Of a stretch of DNA of 64,000 nucleotides, positions 34,935-46,529 are shown piece by piece. The DNA is taken from assembly GCF_009727055.1 (NCBI RefSeq), contig NC_052354.1, forward strand, positions 44,804,476 to 44,868,475. The letters are read 5' to 3'. Positions within the stretch are counted from its first letter, which is position 1. Each line of letters begins with the position of its first letter. The notes under the pieces were generated by a model, which was not told the DNA's origin, searched no databases, and saw nothing but the letters and a program-made list of their open reading frames with translations. The position numbers and the translations under genes were made by a program. Source of the DNA: Benincasa hispida. Taxonomy: Eukaryota > Streptophyta > Magnoliopsida > Cucurbitales > Cucurbitaceae.

Positions 34935-36620
34935 TGATGCATTATTGTTATGCGATGAAATAATGGTAAGAATGCGATGGTGGAAATGCCTTGTGAATAC
35001 AAGTTTTCTCAGTAAGACCTAAGTATAAATCCTACTGAGTTTCCTGGTAAGCCCAGGGACTAAGGAAAACAGTATGCGATGGTAATTTTTTAGATCACTT
35101 TGTGGTGACAAATAAAATAATGCGTTGGTTGGTTGGTTGTTTGAAATATAAAAGCTATACGGTGGATTTGAGAAAAGAGTAAATAATACGGAAGATGTGA
35201 TGAGTATGCGGCGGAACGGGTTGAGAAGGGATTTAGCTAACACTTCCTAAGAATGCGTTCATGTTATGCGATCATGCTACACACATACACTAGCAAGTCA
35301 TCTCTCAATGTAAATGTTATGGCTTTTATTTTTAGATTGCAAGCGATGTATGCGATGGTGTCTATAGGACCTACGTTTAAGCCTCTATTCTTGTCTATGC
35401 AATGACGAATGACACACACATACACAAGGTGACCGCATACTATCATGACCTATTTCTAGGGTACATGCGATGCATGTTGGCAAACAGAGCTTATCTGTAA
35501 GTCTCTATCTCTTGCTTATGCATATCTAATCTTGCTCTCTCGAGTCTAGATTCTAACCTAGCTCTTTCGAGTCTTAGGTTCTTTCTTTAGACTCTCTCTC
35601 GAGTAGCTCTAAAGGGTGATGGGTGCAACATAAGACAAGATGATCGCATGCAAAGAAAATCTTAGGTCATGTAAGCTAAGTACTTCTCAACCCATTCGAC
35701 AATTTTAGCTACTCATGCGTATTTTACAGAGAGTGAATAGATGTAGAAATGCAAGTTCCATTCTATATATATATAATCAAAGTACAAAATGACAATGCGA
35801 AATAAGAATAAAGAGTCTGGTAGTAATTTCTTGCTTCCTAAGGCTTTTACACTGTTTTTCTCTACTCTACTCTAAAGATATTCTAGCTCTTGCAAGAGTC
35901 GGCCCTATCTCTGTTTTTCCACGCTCCCTGGCACTCTCTCGAGCTGTCCAGGACGAACTTTCAGCATCTTTTCCCTTCTCTCGCTTCCGCCTTCTAAGTA
36001 TAAAGAAAACTAAGAACAAGGCTAACTATCCGAACTGTAAAACTGGGCTAACTAACTAACTGCTCGAGCTCCTTCGTGAAGGTGGCCTTCGGTATTTATA
36101 GAGCTTCAGGGAGAAAAGCTTCTTCTCTCTTATGATTGCACTGATGAGATGACATTAATTCTCTGTCTGTTGCGCCGAATAATTGTCACCCAAAAGTTGA
36201 GTGTACTTGCTACAGTAGGTCATTAACGGCTTGTCAACTTAATTCGGAATCGACCGTCATCATCTTTCTGTCCCATCGTGATTTATTAAGCTTTCACCCC
36301 GATGTGCTCACCTTAATGTGCCGGCTCTATTCGGCCACCTTCTTGAGTAGATTTTCGCGAGCGCAAACGAACACATAGCCTTGCGGTCACAATCTCTTAT
36401 GTGCTCGGACGTTAATTTATTTAGATCACATTTCCATCTTGCACCAATGCATTTTCTGCACAAAAATACATAAGTTAGCTGTTTTCATGCTTTGGACACA
36501 TGCGATCGCAATGTTGTGAATTTAATGCTTTTGGACGCAATATTGTATATTTTTACCATCGCAATCCTGCATTATTTTATAACTTTGTGCTGTAATAACG
36601 TGCATTTCTGCCTGTTATCA
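34935..36620 (-). mobile_element. Solo LTR (1686 bp) inserted between Copia B integrase and reverse transcriptase
   Basis: Plus strand TGATGCATTA to CTGTTATCA; on the minus strand it starts TGATAACAGG and ends AATGCATCA. Flanks are TTGGT (34930-34934) and GTGGT (36621-36625), a target duplication with one mismatch. It is related to the LTRs of the non-autonomous Gypsy-type element (shared gagcttatctgtaagtctct in inverted orientation, and gcgatg words). A minus-strand TATA box lies at about 36092-36101. No coding region. Confidence 0.85.
36092..36101 (-). promoter_or_regulatory. TATA box of the solo LTR
   Basis: Minus strand reads ctataaatac in gctctataaataccgaaggc. Confidence 0.55.
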
Positions 36621-36625
36621 GTGGT

Positions 36626-38219
36626 AGATGGCGACATTGAGGATCCGTTGTCCTATCAAAAGGCAATGGAGGATATTGACGGGGATGAATGGGTCAAAGC
36701 CATGAATCTTGAGATGGAGTCGATGTTCTTCAACTCGGTATGGGATCTTGTAGATCAGCCTAATGGAGTAAGACCCATAGGTTGTAAATGGATCTACAAG
36801 CGCAAACAGGGTGTTGATAGGAATGTGCAAACCTTCAAGGCTCAACTTGTGGCAAAAGGTTATACCTAGGTGGAGGGAGTTGACTATGAGGATACTTTCT
36901 CACCTGTTGCCATGTTAAAATTGATCTGCATCCTCCTGTCCATTGTAGCTTATTATAATTATGAGATTTGGAAAATGGACGTCAAGATGGCTTTTCTAAA
37001 TGGAAATTTTGAGGAGACCATTTACATGGTGCAACCCGAAGGATTCATTGCCCAATGTGAGGAGCAAAAAGTTTGCAAACTGAATCGGTTCATTTATGAG
37101 CTTAAGCAGGCGTCTCGATCTTTGAATATCTGATTTGATGTTGCAATCAAATCGTATGATTTTGACTAAAACGTTGATGAACCTTGTGTTTACAAGAAAA
37201 TAGTCAACGGTTCAGTAGCTTTCTTAGTATTGTATGTAGACGATATACTATTCATTGGGAATGATGTAGGTCTACCGATTACAGTTAAGAACTGGCTAAC
37301 GACCCAATTCCAAATGAAAGATTTGGGATAGACTCAGTTCTTTTTGGGTATAGAGATCTTTTGGGATCGTAAGAACAAACTGCTAGCGTTGTCTTAGGCA
37401 TCGTATATTGACAAAATCATGCTCAAGTACTCAATGCAGAACTCCAAAAAGGGCCTAATACCATTCAGACATGGTGTCACTTTGTCTAAGGACATGTGTC
37501 CTAAGACACCTCAAGAGGTTGAGGATATGAGACAGGTCCCATATGCATGTACCGTTGGCAGTTTAATGTATGCGATGCTCTTCACTAGGCTAGACATCTG
37601 CTATCCTGTGGGAATAGTTAGTAGGTATCAGTCTAACCTAGGCCAAGGTCACTGGACTGCAATTAAGAACATTTTCAACTATCTTCAGAGAACGAGGGAC
37701 TACATGCTCGTGTATGGGTCTAGGGATTTGATCCTTACTGGATACACGGAGTCTGACTTTCAGACTGATAAAGACTCTCGGAAGTCCACTTCAGGGTCAG
37801 TATTTACTCTTAACGGAGGAGCTGTAATGTGGCGGAGCACTAAGTAGGGGTGCATCGTCGACTCCACGATGGAGGTCGAGTATGTAGCGGCTTGTGAAGC
37901 TGCTAAAAAGGTCGTCTGACTCATAAAGTTCTTGACAGAGCTTAAAGTTGTTCCAGATATGTCTAGGTCCATCACCCTCTATTGTGACAATAGTGGTGCT
38001 GTGGAAAACTCCAAGGAGCCCAGGAGTCACAGGCGCGGCAAACACATAGAGCGGAAGTATCATCTGATCCGCGAGATAGTGCGTCAAGGAGACGTGATCG
38101 TCATGAAGATCACCTTGGAGCAAAACGTTACTGATCCATTTACGAAGGCTCTCATGGCTATAGTGTCTGAGGGTCACCTTCAGAGCATGAGTCTATGGGA
38201 TCGCCTATGGTTGGACTAG
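36626..38219 (+). pseudogene. Copia B reverse transcriptase and RNase H
   Basis: Begins EDPLSYQKAMEDIDGDEWVK, the linker before reverse transcriptase, then [35 protein letters not shown], the catalytic LYVDDILFIGND near 37228, and PKTPQEVEDMRQVPYACTVG. RNase H follows: LFTRLDICYPVGIVSRYQSN, YTESDFQTDKDSRKSTSGSV, TLYCDNSGAVENSKEP and the ending ADPFTKAL-like TDPFTKALMAIVSEGHLQSM. At least six in-frame stops (36868, 37132, 37168, 37330, 37396, 37845) kill the frame. It belongs with the gag and integrase upstream; the 34.9-36.6 kb solo LTR split the polyprotein. Confidence 0.92.
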
Positions 38220-38222
38220 GGC

Positions 38223-38287
38223 AAGTGGGAGATTTTGTTTCACTGGGTATTTATGCCCTAGTTTATTGTTTTGTACCTATTTGTTTG
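38223..38287 (+). mobile_element. Copia B polypurine tract and first 52 bp of its 3' LTR
   Basis: Aagtgggagattt (38223-38235) is the polypurine tract; the LTR starts TGTTTCACTGGGTATTTATG at 38236 and runs to 38287, where Copia C has inserted. The rest of this 3' LTR is not seen on the other side of Copia C. Confidence 0.75.
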
Positions 38288-40071
38288 TGTTGGATTTTAT
38301 GTCCTAAAACTCGTAGTTTGTAAATTAATAAACATATTCTGTTTTGTTTTTCGATAAAGTTGTTATTGAAATTGTAATCTTGAATCCAATAAATATTAAA
38401 AAAAACATTGAGAACGTTATGAATTGCATTAAGGTCCTGGGGCTATTTAATGTAGTTTGAACTTTATGTAGTGACATAAATGTGGATCAAGTTCAAATAT
38501 ATAGTCAAAATGGTCTATAGTATATGAATGAGGTTGGGTGCCTTATTCTGAGGACACTATGGATGCGGCCTACTTTATAGTTAGTACAAACGATGTGATC
38601 CTGAATTGTTCATATAGAGATATGTGAGTGGGGGGCATCCTATGCAATGAGTGCAAATAAGACTGAACCATGAAATAGTCATTTTTTACATTCTAAATGC
38701 CGTTTTATGTATAAAACTGACTATTTCGTTAATTGATGACCTAGGTAACTTAATCTTAATCCTAAACTAACTATGAACTCCTGTTCACTTGGAATTATCC
38801 TTAGATCTGCATAGGTGAGGGCAGTTCATCATCGCTGGCCCAATAAGCCTCCCATTTCAGGGGTAAGATCGGGTGGATAGCTGGGAACATAAGGTGCAAG
38901 ACGAAATTCACTCCTACCCGTTATAGGGATAGTAGATAGGTTGTTAACTTTAGTACTGAATCCAGGTCTTGAACAAGGGACCCCACCCTCTCCTTGTCCC
39001 GAGAGAGATTCGATTTATAGGTTAGACCTTAAACCAATTGTTCATTAGAGGATTAGTGGAATTTAAGGAACAAGATGTAGTCTTGGGGGTAAAACGATTT
39101 TTATGATCCAGCCGAGGTTACGAACAACCTGTGAAGGATTAGCTTACTAATTATGGTTATATCAAATGGACACAAATATATCTATAGTGAGGGGAGTGCA
39201 ACTACGAGACTATAGTGGAATGACCCGTTAGTTAACGAATGTTGATTAGCTCCATCTAAAAAGTTTAGCTAGCTAATCTCGGATCGTTAGAGCCCATGAT
39301 CTATAGTCCATTAGGTTCCCCTACTAGTTCATATGGAATAAACTTAGAACAGTATGATAGAATAATTCGAATTGTTCGAATTAGGTGAAGAGAGAGAAAC
39401 CGACAAGTATATGTAATATAGTGGTTGGGTCTTAAGTTTAGAGATACATCTTTAATATTTAAATGTGATTTAAATATCAAGAATATGAATATGTTCATAT
39501 TCGGAAGCTCGAAAATAATGAAAATGATCATAGATGTAAAAAGTCAAAGAGTTGACTTTTGACTTTGAAAAGTCAAACTTTGACCGACCTTATATTCAAA
39601 TGTGATTTGAATTTCGAGAAAATGAATACGGATTCATGATCGAAGGTCAAAATTAGTCAACACAGAAAAAATATAAAAAGTCAAAATGTTGACTTTTTAG
39701 TCAAAGTTTGACTTTGACCAAATGACTATTTTGCCCTTTGACTAAAGTTAGTGGGAAAATCCAAACTTTTGTTGGATAATTCTGCTAACAAAATAGTGGG
39801 CTAGGTGTTGGATTTTTATGGATTTGGTTCATGCAATTGTTGCATGGTTTTTTTTCTATAAATTGGGCTTTTGAATTTGGATTTAAAACTTTTTGCAATT
39901 TTGTCAAATTTAGTTTTTTCAAAATTGGGCTACAAAACAAAGGGAAAACCCAAAACCAAAGATCCATCTTATTTTCCATCTCTTTTCTCTCTCTCGGTTT
40001 TCTTCATCCACCAGGTCACACAATTAGAGTGTAATTAGATCCTAATTCCGCTGCGTATGTCTCATGTTCCA
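38288..40071 (+). mobile_element. Copia C 5' LTR (1784 bp)
   Basis: Begins TGTTGGATTTTATGTCCTAA and ends atgttcca just before a primer binding site. It contains the family's block order: agtatatgaatgaggttggg, gagtgggggg, taagatcgggtggatag, caattgttcattagaggatt, gttatatcaaatggacacaa and repeated agtcaaa/gttgactttt words. The same start recurs at 45670, the 3' LTR. It inserted into the Copia B 3' LTR. Confidence 0.88.
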
Positions 40072-40076
40072 TTATG

Positions 40077-40088
40077 TGGTATCATAGA
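40077..40088 (+). promoter_or_regulatory. Copia C primer binding site
   Basis: TGGTATCATAGA, two changes from TGGTATCAGAGC (initiator Met tRNA). Confidence 0.75.
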
Positions 40089-42236
40089 ATGCTAGAACTA
40101 CGCTCAATTACTTTTGTTGGGTGTTTTTTTCCTATCTATTCAAGTATTGAATGAAATATGGACTAAAGTGGATTTATTATGATTTTGGCATTGCTTTTCT
40201 CTAAATTTCTTGTGGAAATTTGTAATTGCTCACATGTTTATGAGTATTATTGTGTGAAAAAATGGTCTGTAAATTTGCTGGAGTCATTAGAGTTGAAATT
40301 AGGTTGTAATTTCTTGTTTCCGGGAGAAAGAACAGCAGCAAATTGAAGAAAAATGCATCACAGACTCAAATTTGGCCACCAGACTCGAGAGAAGGCTCCC
40401 AGACCTGACCCGACCCGATTCGCCACCTGGATTCTCTCGCACTCGTGCCTGGCTTCGAACGCTTGCTCGGCCGGATCCGACCCGAGCGCCTGCACGCTCC
40501 GATTCGCGTGACCTAGTTCGAAGCTACCCGCACGCCTCCCACCTGCTCGCGACCCACGCGCTCGCTCCGTTTCCGTTCGACCCGACCCGTCCGCGTTTCA
40601 TTGACTGCACCAGCATGCGTTGATCAGCCAGTCCAGATGGTTTGGACTGGTCCGTTTGACCTAGTAGAGCCGGTTTGATCGGTTCAACTTGGTTTTTGGA
40701 GTTTTTGGGTCAGTTCGGGAGTTTTTTGGTTGGTTCGAGAGTTTTTTGGTCGGTTCAAGATGGTTCAAAGTGTTTGAAGCCGATTCCGGGAAGCTAGTTG
40801 CTAATTTTTGTAATAAATTAGTTATTTGTTTGTTTTTAATGCCAAAATCGGTCCACTTTAGTGTTGTTTACCTATTATGTATGTGATGTATAATTTTGTT
40901 TAATTATGTGTGCATATAGTATGCAATGTAGTTTTAAAACCCCACCATAGGAAAAGCATGTGACATGCATTTGTTATATCTTATAAGTGTAATAAAATAT
41001 ATACTATGCATGCTTAGTTTTAATATAAGTGTTATATTAAAGCATGTTTGATTGAAGGAAGCATGCTATAGATGAATGCTCTAGGGTTATAATTGTTATA
41101 ATTTATTTTATAATTGTTATAAAATAACCTAGACTTCTAAAATCTATAACAAAGATAAGATGGCGACGTTGATTTAGGGTTAACCATCGAGCAATCCCAA
41201 TTTTCATAGAAAATAGGTCGATATCTTGTAAAGTCAAAGTTACAAGAAAACTCACCCGGCAAGATCTTGGCAAAAAGTCAGATAAGATGACTAAGGTTGA
41301 AGGTTTTTAAGTTGACGATTCACGGAACACCTACTACTTGGAGATCGAGTTGGCGTCTGACTTAGGTTAAACTAGCTTTATGAGCATGCATGAGCAGTGT
41401 GAGGTAATAAAATTTGTTTATCACCTAGACATCGTAGGTTAAAAATCCAGTATAAAAGTTATACTTGGATGAATCACCTAGACTTAGGACATGTTTAATT
41501 AGCCGAAATGTATCGCTAAGTATTTTATACCCTAACCGTCTAGAACATTTCAGCTGAAGAGAAGTAATGTACTTTTAGCTCTAGCGTCCCTAAGAGTTCA
41601 CACCGTGAGATTCATGCTTGGCTTTGGGCCACCCTGGGAGCGGACTCCATTTAGAGAATGTTTGCATGAGTTAATACCAAGGTGAATAGGGGAAGTTGTT
41701 CATAGTAAGTGGGACAAGGAAGTGTGTCAACACATCCTACGGTCTCTTCCATTAGGTCGCACCGTGAGATTCCTATAATGCGCCTACATGTCTGCCCTAG
41801 AGCGACCTTACCAATCAGAGGGCTGTATTGTAGGATTCGAAACTCTGCAAACTCTAGAAATAGATAGGGTCTCTTAGGTCCATTTTCATTCTTGTCTTTC
41901 CAACTTCGGGAGCATAATGATTCCGATCTTTGAGGTATGAAAATGGAGGGTCACACTTACGAGAATTTCTAAGTGTTAGTAAATTCTTGACCAAAATAGT
42001 GATAACTGAGTTACTATAGGAATAAGAGTTATTCTGGTGATAGTATCTAGTCAAGATAGTCTTGGTTCAACAGAGGAATAGTCGATCACCCCTTGGTGAA
42101 GGTTATTCTAAACCATTGAAATATCATTGCAAAATATAATAATGAAGGGTACATTATTAGATTTTTTTTGCTAAACTTGATTGGATTTAAAATATTAATA
42201 TTTTTTTTACTAAAAAGGATATATTTTTCTTTTCAG
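40089..42236 (+). mobile_element. Copia C 5' leader with a GC-rich island
   Basis: Untranslated leader. 40372-40640 is strikingly GC-rich with repeated gacccgacccg and cgctcgct words, giving an 83-codon open frame of no known family. 40700-40770 has gttttttggt(t/c)ggttc repeats. Further on lie tggcgacgttgatt and ccaccctgggagcggactcc blocks shared with Copia A and B leaders. Confidence 0.65.
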
Positions 42237-42410
42237 CATGACTAGCTCTTAGATCAACTCTTAGCTTCCGAGAAACTAAACGGCGATAATTACTCAACAT
42301 GGAAAAACAATATGAATTCAACACTAGTAATAGATGACCCGAGATTTGTCTTAATTGAGGAATGTCCTCAGGCCCCTGCCTTGAAAGAAGCATGAGGTTA
42401 ATATGATTTA
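42237..42410 (+). pseudogene. Copia C gag remnant
   Basis: Only the first part of gag remains: with small frameshifts it reads LLASEKLNGDNYSTWKNNMN and VIDDPRFVLIEECPQAPALK. It then jumps directly to the protease region, so most of gag including the zinc knuckle has been deleted. Confidence 0.75.
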
Positions 42411-42880
42411 CTAGTTGCAGAGATATGTTTAGTGGAGGATGATACCTCAACCTGGATATTGGATTTAGGAGCCACTAATCATATTTGCTTCTCTTTTCAG
42501 GAAACTAGTTTCTGGAAAAAGCTTGAAGAAGGCGAGATCACCCTCAAGGTTGGAACAGGAAAGGTTATCTCGACTGAAGCAGTGGGAGACTTGAAGTTGA
42601 TTTTTGACGATAGATATATCATACTTAAAGATGTTTTGTATGCACCTCTTATGAAGAGGAATTTAATATCTATCGGTTGTATTATGGGAACAAATGTATA
42701 AAATATCTTTTGAATGTTAATGAAGCATTCATTTCCAGAAAAGGTATTCAAATTTGTTCTGCTATACTTGAACACAACTTATATAAGTTAAGACCAACTA
42801 AAGCAAAATTTGTCTTAAAATACTGAGATGTTTAGAAACAGTCGAAACTCAGAATAAAAGACAAAAAGTTTCTTCTAATG
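42411..42880 (+). pseudogene. Copia C aspartic protease region
   Basis: LVAEICLVEDDTSTWILDLG carries the active-site region as DLGATNHI: the usual Ser after the catalytic Asp is Leu. It continues RYIILKDVLYAPLMKRNLIS and stays open to 42699, then frameshifts (42700-42880 keeps AFISRKGIQICSAILEHNLY in another frame). Confidence 0.82.
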
Positions 42881-43940
42881 TCTATCTATGGCACTTAAGA
42901 CTTGGTCACATAAATCTCAATATAGATGAAGAGATTGATTAAGAATGGACTCCTAAATCAGTTAGAAGACAATTCTTTACCTCCATGTGAGTCTTGTCTT
43001 GAGGGAAAAATGACTAAGAGATCTTTTACTGGAAAAGGTCTCAGAGCAACATACCCTTAGAGCTCGTATATTCAGACTTCTGTGGACCGATGAATGTCAA
43101 AGCACAAGGTGGGTATGAAATATTCATCATTTTATTGATGATTATTCAAGGTATGGTCATATTTACCTAATGCATCACAGTCTGATTCTTTTGAAAAGTT
43201 CAAAGAATATAAGGTTGAGGTTGAGAAACCAGTTTAGGTAAAACAATTAAGACACTACGATCAGATCGAGGTGGGGAGTACATGGATAAAGATTCCAGAA
43301 CTATATGATAGAATAGCGGAATTCAAAGTCACAACTCTCTACACCTAATATGCCTCAGCAGAACGGTGTATCTGAAAGAAGAAATAGAACCTTGTTGGAC
43401 ATGGTTCGCTCAATGATGAGCTTTGCTGAGTTGCCTGATTCCTTTTGGGGACATGCATTAGAGACTGTTGTCTATATTTTGAATAACGTTCCCTCTAAAA
43501 GTGTTTCAGAAACACCTTATGAGCTATAGAAAGGATGTAAAGGCAATTTATGTCACTTTAGGATTTGGGGATGCCCGGCACACGTGTTGGTGCAAAATCC
43601 TAAAAAATTGGAACGTCATTAAAAACTATACCTATTTGTAGGTAATCCAAAAGAAATAAAAGGTGGTCTTTTTTACGATCCTCAAGAGAATAAGGTATTT
43701 GTATCGACAAATGCCACATTCTTAGAAGAAGACCACATAAGAAGTCATCAATCTCGCAGTAGACTAGTATTGAATAAAATTTCCAAAGACGCTACAGATA
43801 GAGCTAGTTCATCTATTAAAGTAGTAGATAAAACTAGTACATCTAGTCGGTCACATCCTTCTCAAGAGTTGAGAATGCCTCGACGTAGTTGGAGGGTTGT
43901 TCATCAGCTTGACCATTACTTGGGTTTAACAAAAATATAA
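42881..43940 (+). pseudogene. Copia C integrase, frameshifted
   Basis: Pieces in several frames: LRLGHINLN; SCLEGKMTKRSFTGKG; YSDFCGPMNVKAQGGYE (first Asp); SDRGGEYMD (second Asp); [20 protein letters not shown] (Glu); FRIWGCPAHVLVQNPKKLER; GLFYDPQENKVFVSTNATFL; EEDHIRSHQ. At least three frameshifts and two stops. The end reads LDHYLGLTKI before a stop at 43939. Confidence 0.88.
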
Positions 43941-44880
43941 GTTGTCATACCTGATGACAGCATAGAGGATCCATCGACCTATAAACAGGCGATGAAAGAT
44001 GTGGACCGTGATCAGTGGGTCAAAGCCATGGACCTCGAAATGGAGTCTATGTACTTCAATTCTATCTGGAAACTTGTAGATCAACCAAATGATGTAAAAC
44101 CAATTGGTTGTAAGTGGATCTACAAGAGAAAACAAGACCAAGCCGGTAAAGTACAGATTTTTAAGGCTCGACTTGTGACAAAGGGTTATACCTAGAGAGA
44201 GGGAGTGGACTGTGAAGAAACTTTCTCTCACATTGCCATGCTTAAGTCGATTAGAATACTCTTATCTATTGCCACCTTTTATGACTATAAAATTTGGTAG
44301 ATGGATGTCAAGACAGCCTTTCTAAACGGCGATCTTGAGGAAAGTATCTATATGGCTCAACCAGAAGGGTTTATTGCACAAGGTCAAGAAAAAAGATTTG
44401 TAAGCTTCAGAAATCTATTTATGGGTTGAAACAAGCTTCTAGATCTTGGAATATAAGATTTGATACTGTGATCAAATCTTATGGCTTTGAACAGAATATT
44501 AACGAGCCTTGTTTTTACAAGAAGATCGTCAATTCTACTATAGCATTCTTAGTTTTATATGTTGACGATATTTTACTCATTGGGAATGAAGTAGGTTACC
44601 TAACTGACATCAAGAAATGGCTAGCAACGCAGTTCCAAATGAAAGATTTGGGGAATACGCAGTATGTTCTCGGGATTCAGATTATTCGGAACCGCAAGAA
44701 CAGAACACTAGCCATGTCTCAAGCAACTTATATAGACAAAATGTTGTCTAGGTATAAGAAGCAGAATTCTAAAAGAGGTCTGTTACCTTATAGATATGGA
44801 ATTCATTTGTCAAAGGATCAATGTCCTAAGACACCTCAAGAGGCTGAGGATATGAGACGCATTCCCTATGCTTCCACAGT
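43941..44880 (+). pseudogene. Copia C reverse transcriptase
   Basis: [40 protein letters not shown], then a stop at 44193; MDVKTAFLNGDLEESIYMAQ; a frameshift near 44395; and the long open piece 44426-44929 with QASRSWNIRFDTVIKSYGFE, LYVDDILLIGNEVGYLTDIK and KDQCPKTPQEAEDMRRIPYA. The catalytic YVDD is kept. It makes cDNA in intact relatives; here it is broken. Confidence 0.9.
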
Positions 44881-45535
44881 AGTGAGCCTGATGTGTTATG
44901 TACTAGACCTGACATATGTTACGCGGTAGGGATAGTCAGTAGGTATCAGTCCAATCTTGGATATGATCATTGGACTGCCGTTAAAAATATCCTTAAGTAT
45001 CTTAGGAGAACGAGGAACTACTTGCTCGTGTATGGTACTAAGGATTTGATCCTTACTGGATACACTAACTCTGATTTTCAAATCGATAAAAATGCTAGAA
45101 AGTTTACATTTAGATCAGTGTTCACTCTTAACGGAGGAGCAATAGTGTGGAGAAGTGTGAAGCAAAATTGTATTGCTAACTCCACAATGGAAGCTGAATA
45201 CGTAGCTTCTTGTGAAGCAGCAAACGAAGTAGTGTATGGTTGAGGAAATTCTTGATAGATTTAGAAGTCGTTCCAAATATGCATCTGCCTATCACCCTAT
45301 ATTGTGATAATAGTGGTGCAGTTGCAAATTCAAAAGAACCAAGAAGCCACAAGCGCGACAAGCGCGACAAGCATATTGAGCGCAAATACCACCTGATTCG
45401 GGAGATTATACATCATGGAGACATTGTAGTAACCCAGATATCTTCTGAGCAAAACATTGCTGATCCTTTTACAAAGGCCCTCACGACTAAAGTGTTTAAA
45501 GGTCACCTACAAAGTCTAGGTCTACAAAATTTGTA
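44881..45535 (+). pseudogene. Copia C RNase H
   Basis: After a frameshift near 44893: CTRPDICYAVGIVSRYQSNL, YTNSDFQIDKNARKFTFRSV, IANSTMEAEYVASCEAANEV, then TLYCDNSGAVANSKEPRSHK and KYHLIREIIHHGDIVVTQIS up to NIADPFTKAL. A 9-bp duplication gives RDKRDKH. It would remove the RNA strand during cDNA synthesis. Confidence 0.9.
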
Positions 45536-45657
45536 AACTAGGACAAGTGGGAGAACTTTTGGGTATATGCCCTAGTTTATTGTATTCATATGTTTATTGT
45601 ACTCATATGTTTCTCACTTAAATTCAACATTGTGATACTCCACTAGGAATTTTAGTT

Positions 45658-45718
45658 CAAGTGGGAGTTTGTTGGATTTTATGTCCTAAAACTCGTCGTT
45701 TGTAAATTAATAAACATC
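45658..45718 (+). mobile_element. Copia C polypurine tract and start of its 3' LTR
   Basis: Aagtgggagtt precedes TGTTGGATTTTATGTCCTAA (from 45670), identical to the 5' LTR start apart from single bases. It is cut off after about 49 bp by a minus-oriented LTR (Copia D). Confidence 0.8.
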
Positions 45719-45921
45719 CAGGCATTTATTACAAATGACAACCAGGGATCTTAGTTTATTGGTTTGTGGTAAAGCAATTAAAACATCCAATGTTCCATAG
45801 AAAAAAGTGAAGAAAATATCATATATTATTACATCACAAGCGTTTGTTCAAAACTGTGTTCACAAACTAGCGAACCCAACGAGAGTTTAGGGCATCATCC
45901 CCAACACTCTCCCACTTGTCC
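45719..45921 (-). mobile_element. Copia D 3' LTR start and polypurine tract
   Basis: Minus strand: ggacaagtgggagag (45921-45907) then TGTTGGGGATGATGCCCTAA from 45906. The LTR runs to 45719 (cctggttgtcatttgtaata) and is truncated there against the Copia C LTR piece. Confidence 0.75.
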
Positions 45922-45989
45922 TAAAGCGAGTGGGGTATACAAACAACTAGTACAAAACAATAAACTAGGGCACTAAGGCCCAATACAAA

Positions 45990-46516
45990 AATATCTCCCA
46001 CTTGCCCTAGTCCAGTCGTGGGCGGTCCTGTAGACCCATGCTCTTAAGGTGACCCTAACGTTATGCTCCGAAGAGATCTTCATGACTATCACGTCTCCTC
46101 GATTCACTATCTCGCGGATGAGATGGTACTTCCCTCTATATGGTTTTCGTGCTTGTGAATCCTGGGCTCTCTGGAGTTTGCCATAACACCACTATTGTCA
46201 CAATAGAGAGTGATGGGCCTAGACATGTCTGGAACAACTTCCAGATCTATCAGGAACTTCCTGAGCCAAATGAATCCTGGGCTCTCTGGAGTTTGCCATA
46301 ACACCACTATTGTCACAATAGAGAGTGATGGGCCTAGACATGTCTGGAACAACTTCCAGATTTGTCAGAGACGTCCTGAGTCAAATGGCCTCCTTAGCAG
46401 TTTCACAAGCCGTTACGGCCTCCATCGTGGAGTCGGTGATGCACTCTTGCTTAGTGCTTCACCACACTACTGCTCCTCCATTAAGAGTAAAAATTGACCC
46501 TGAAGTGGCTTCCTAG
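45990..46516 (-). pseudogene. Copia D RNase H with an internal tandem duplication
   Basis: Minus strand shows the C-terminal end of pol and TLYCDNSGVMANSREP. A 115-bp direct duplication (46156-46270, 46271-46385) repeats the segment FLIDLEVVPDMSRPITLYCD. The duplication and stops disrupt RNase H. Beyond it are the SDF and TSGS-like parts toward 46516. Confidence 0.85.
46156..46385 (-). repeat. 115-bp tandem duplication in Copia D RNase H
   Basis: Two head-to-tail units starting tgaatcctgggctctctgga, nearly identical (ctatcagg versus ttgtcaga at the end), implying a recent event or an assembly effect. Confidence 0.85.
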
Positions 46517-46529
46517 AGTCCTTATCAGT

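Noticed and set aside
40372..40623. 83-codon GC-rich frame as a small gene
   Set aside because: It lies in a retrotransposon leader and its composition follows simple gacccg repeats.
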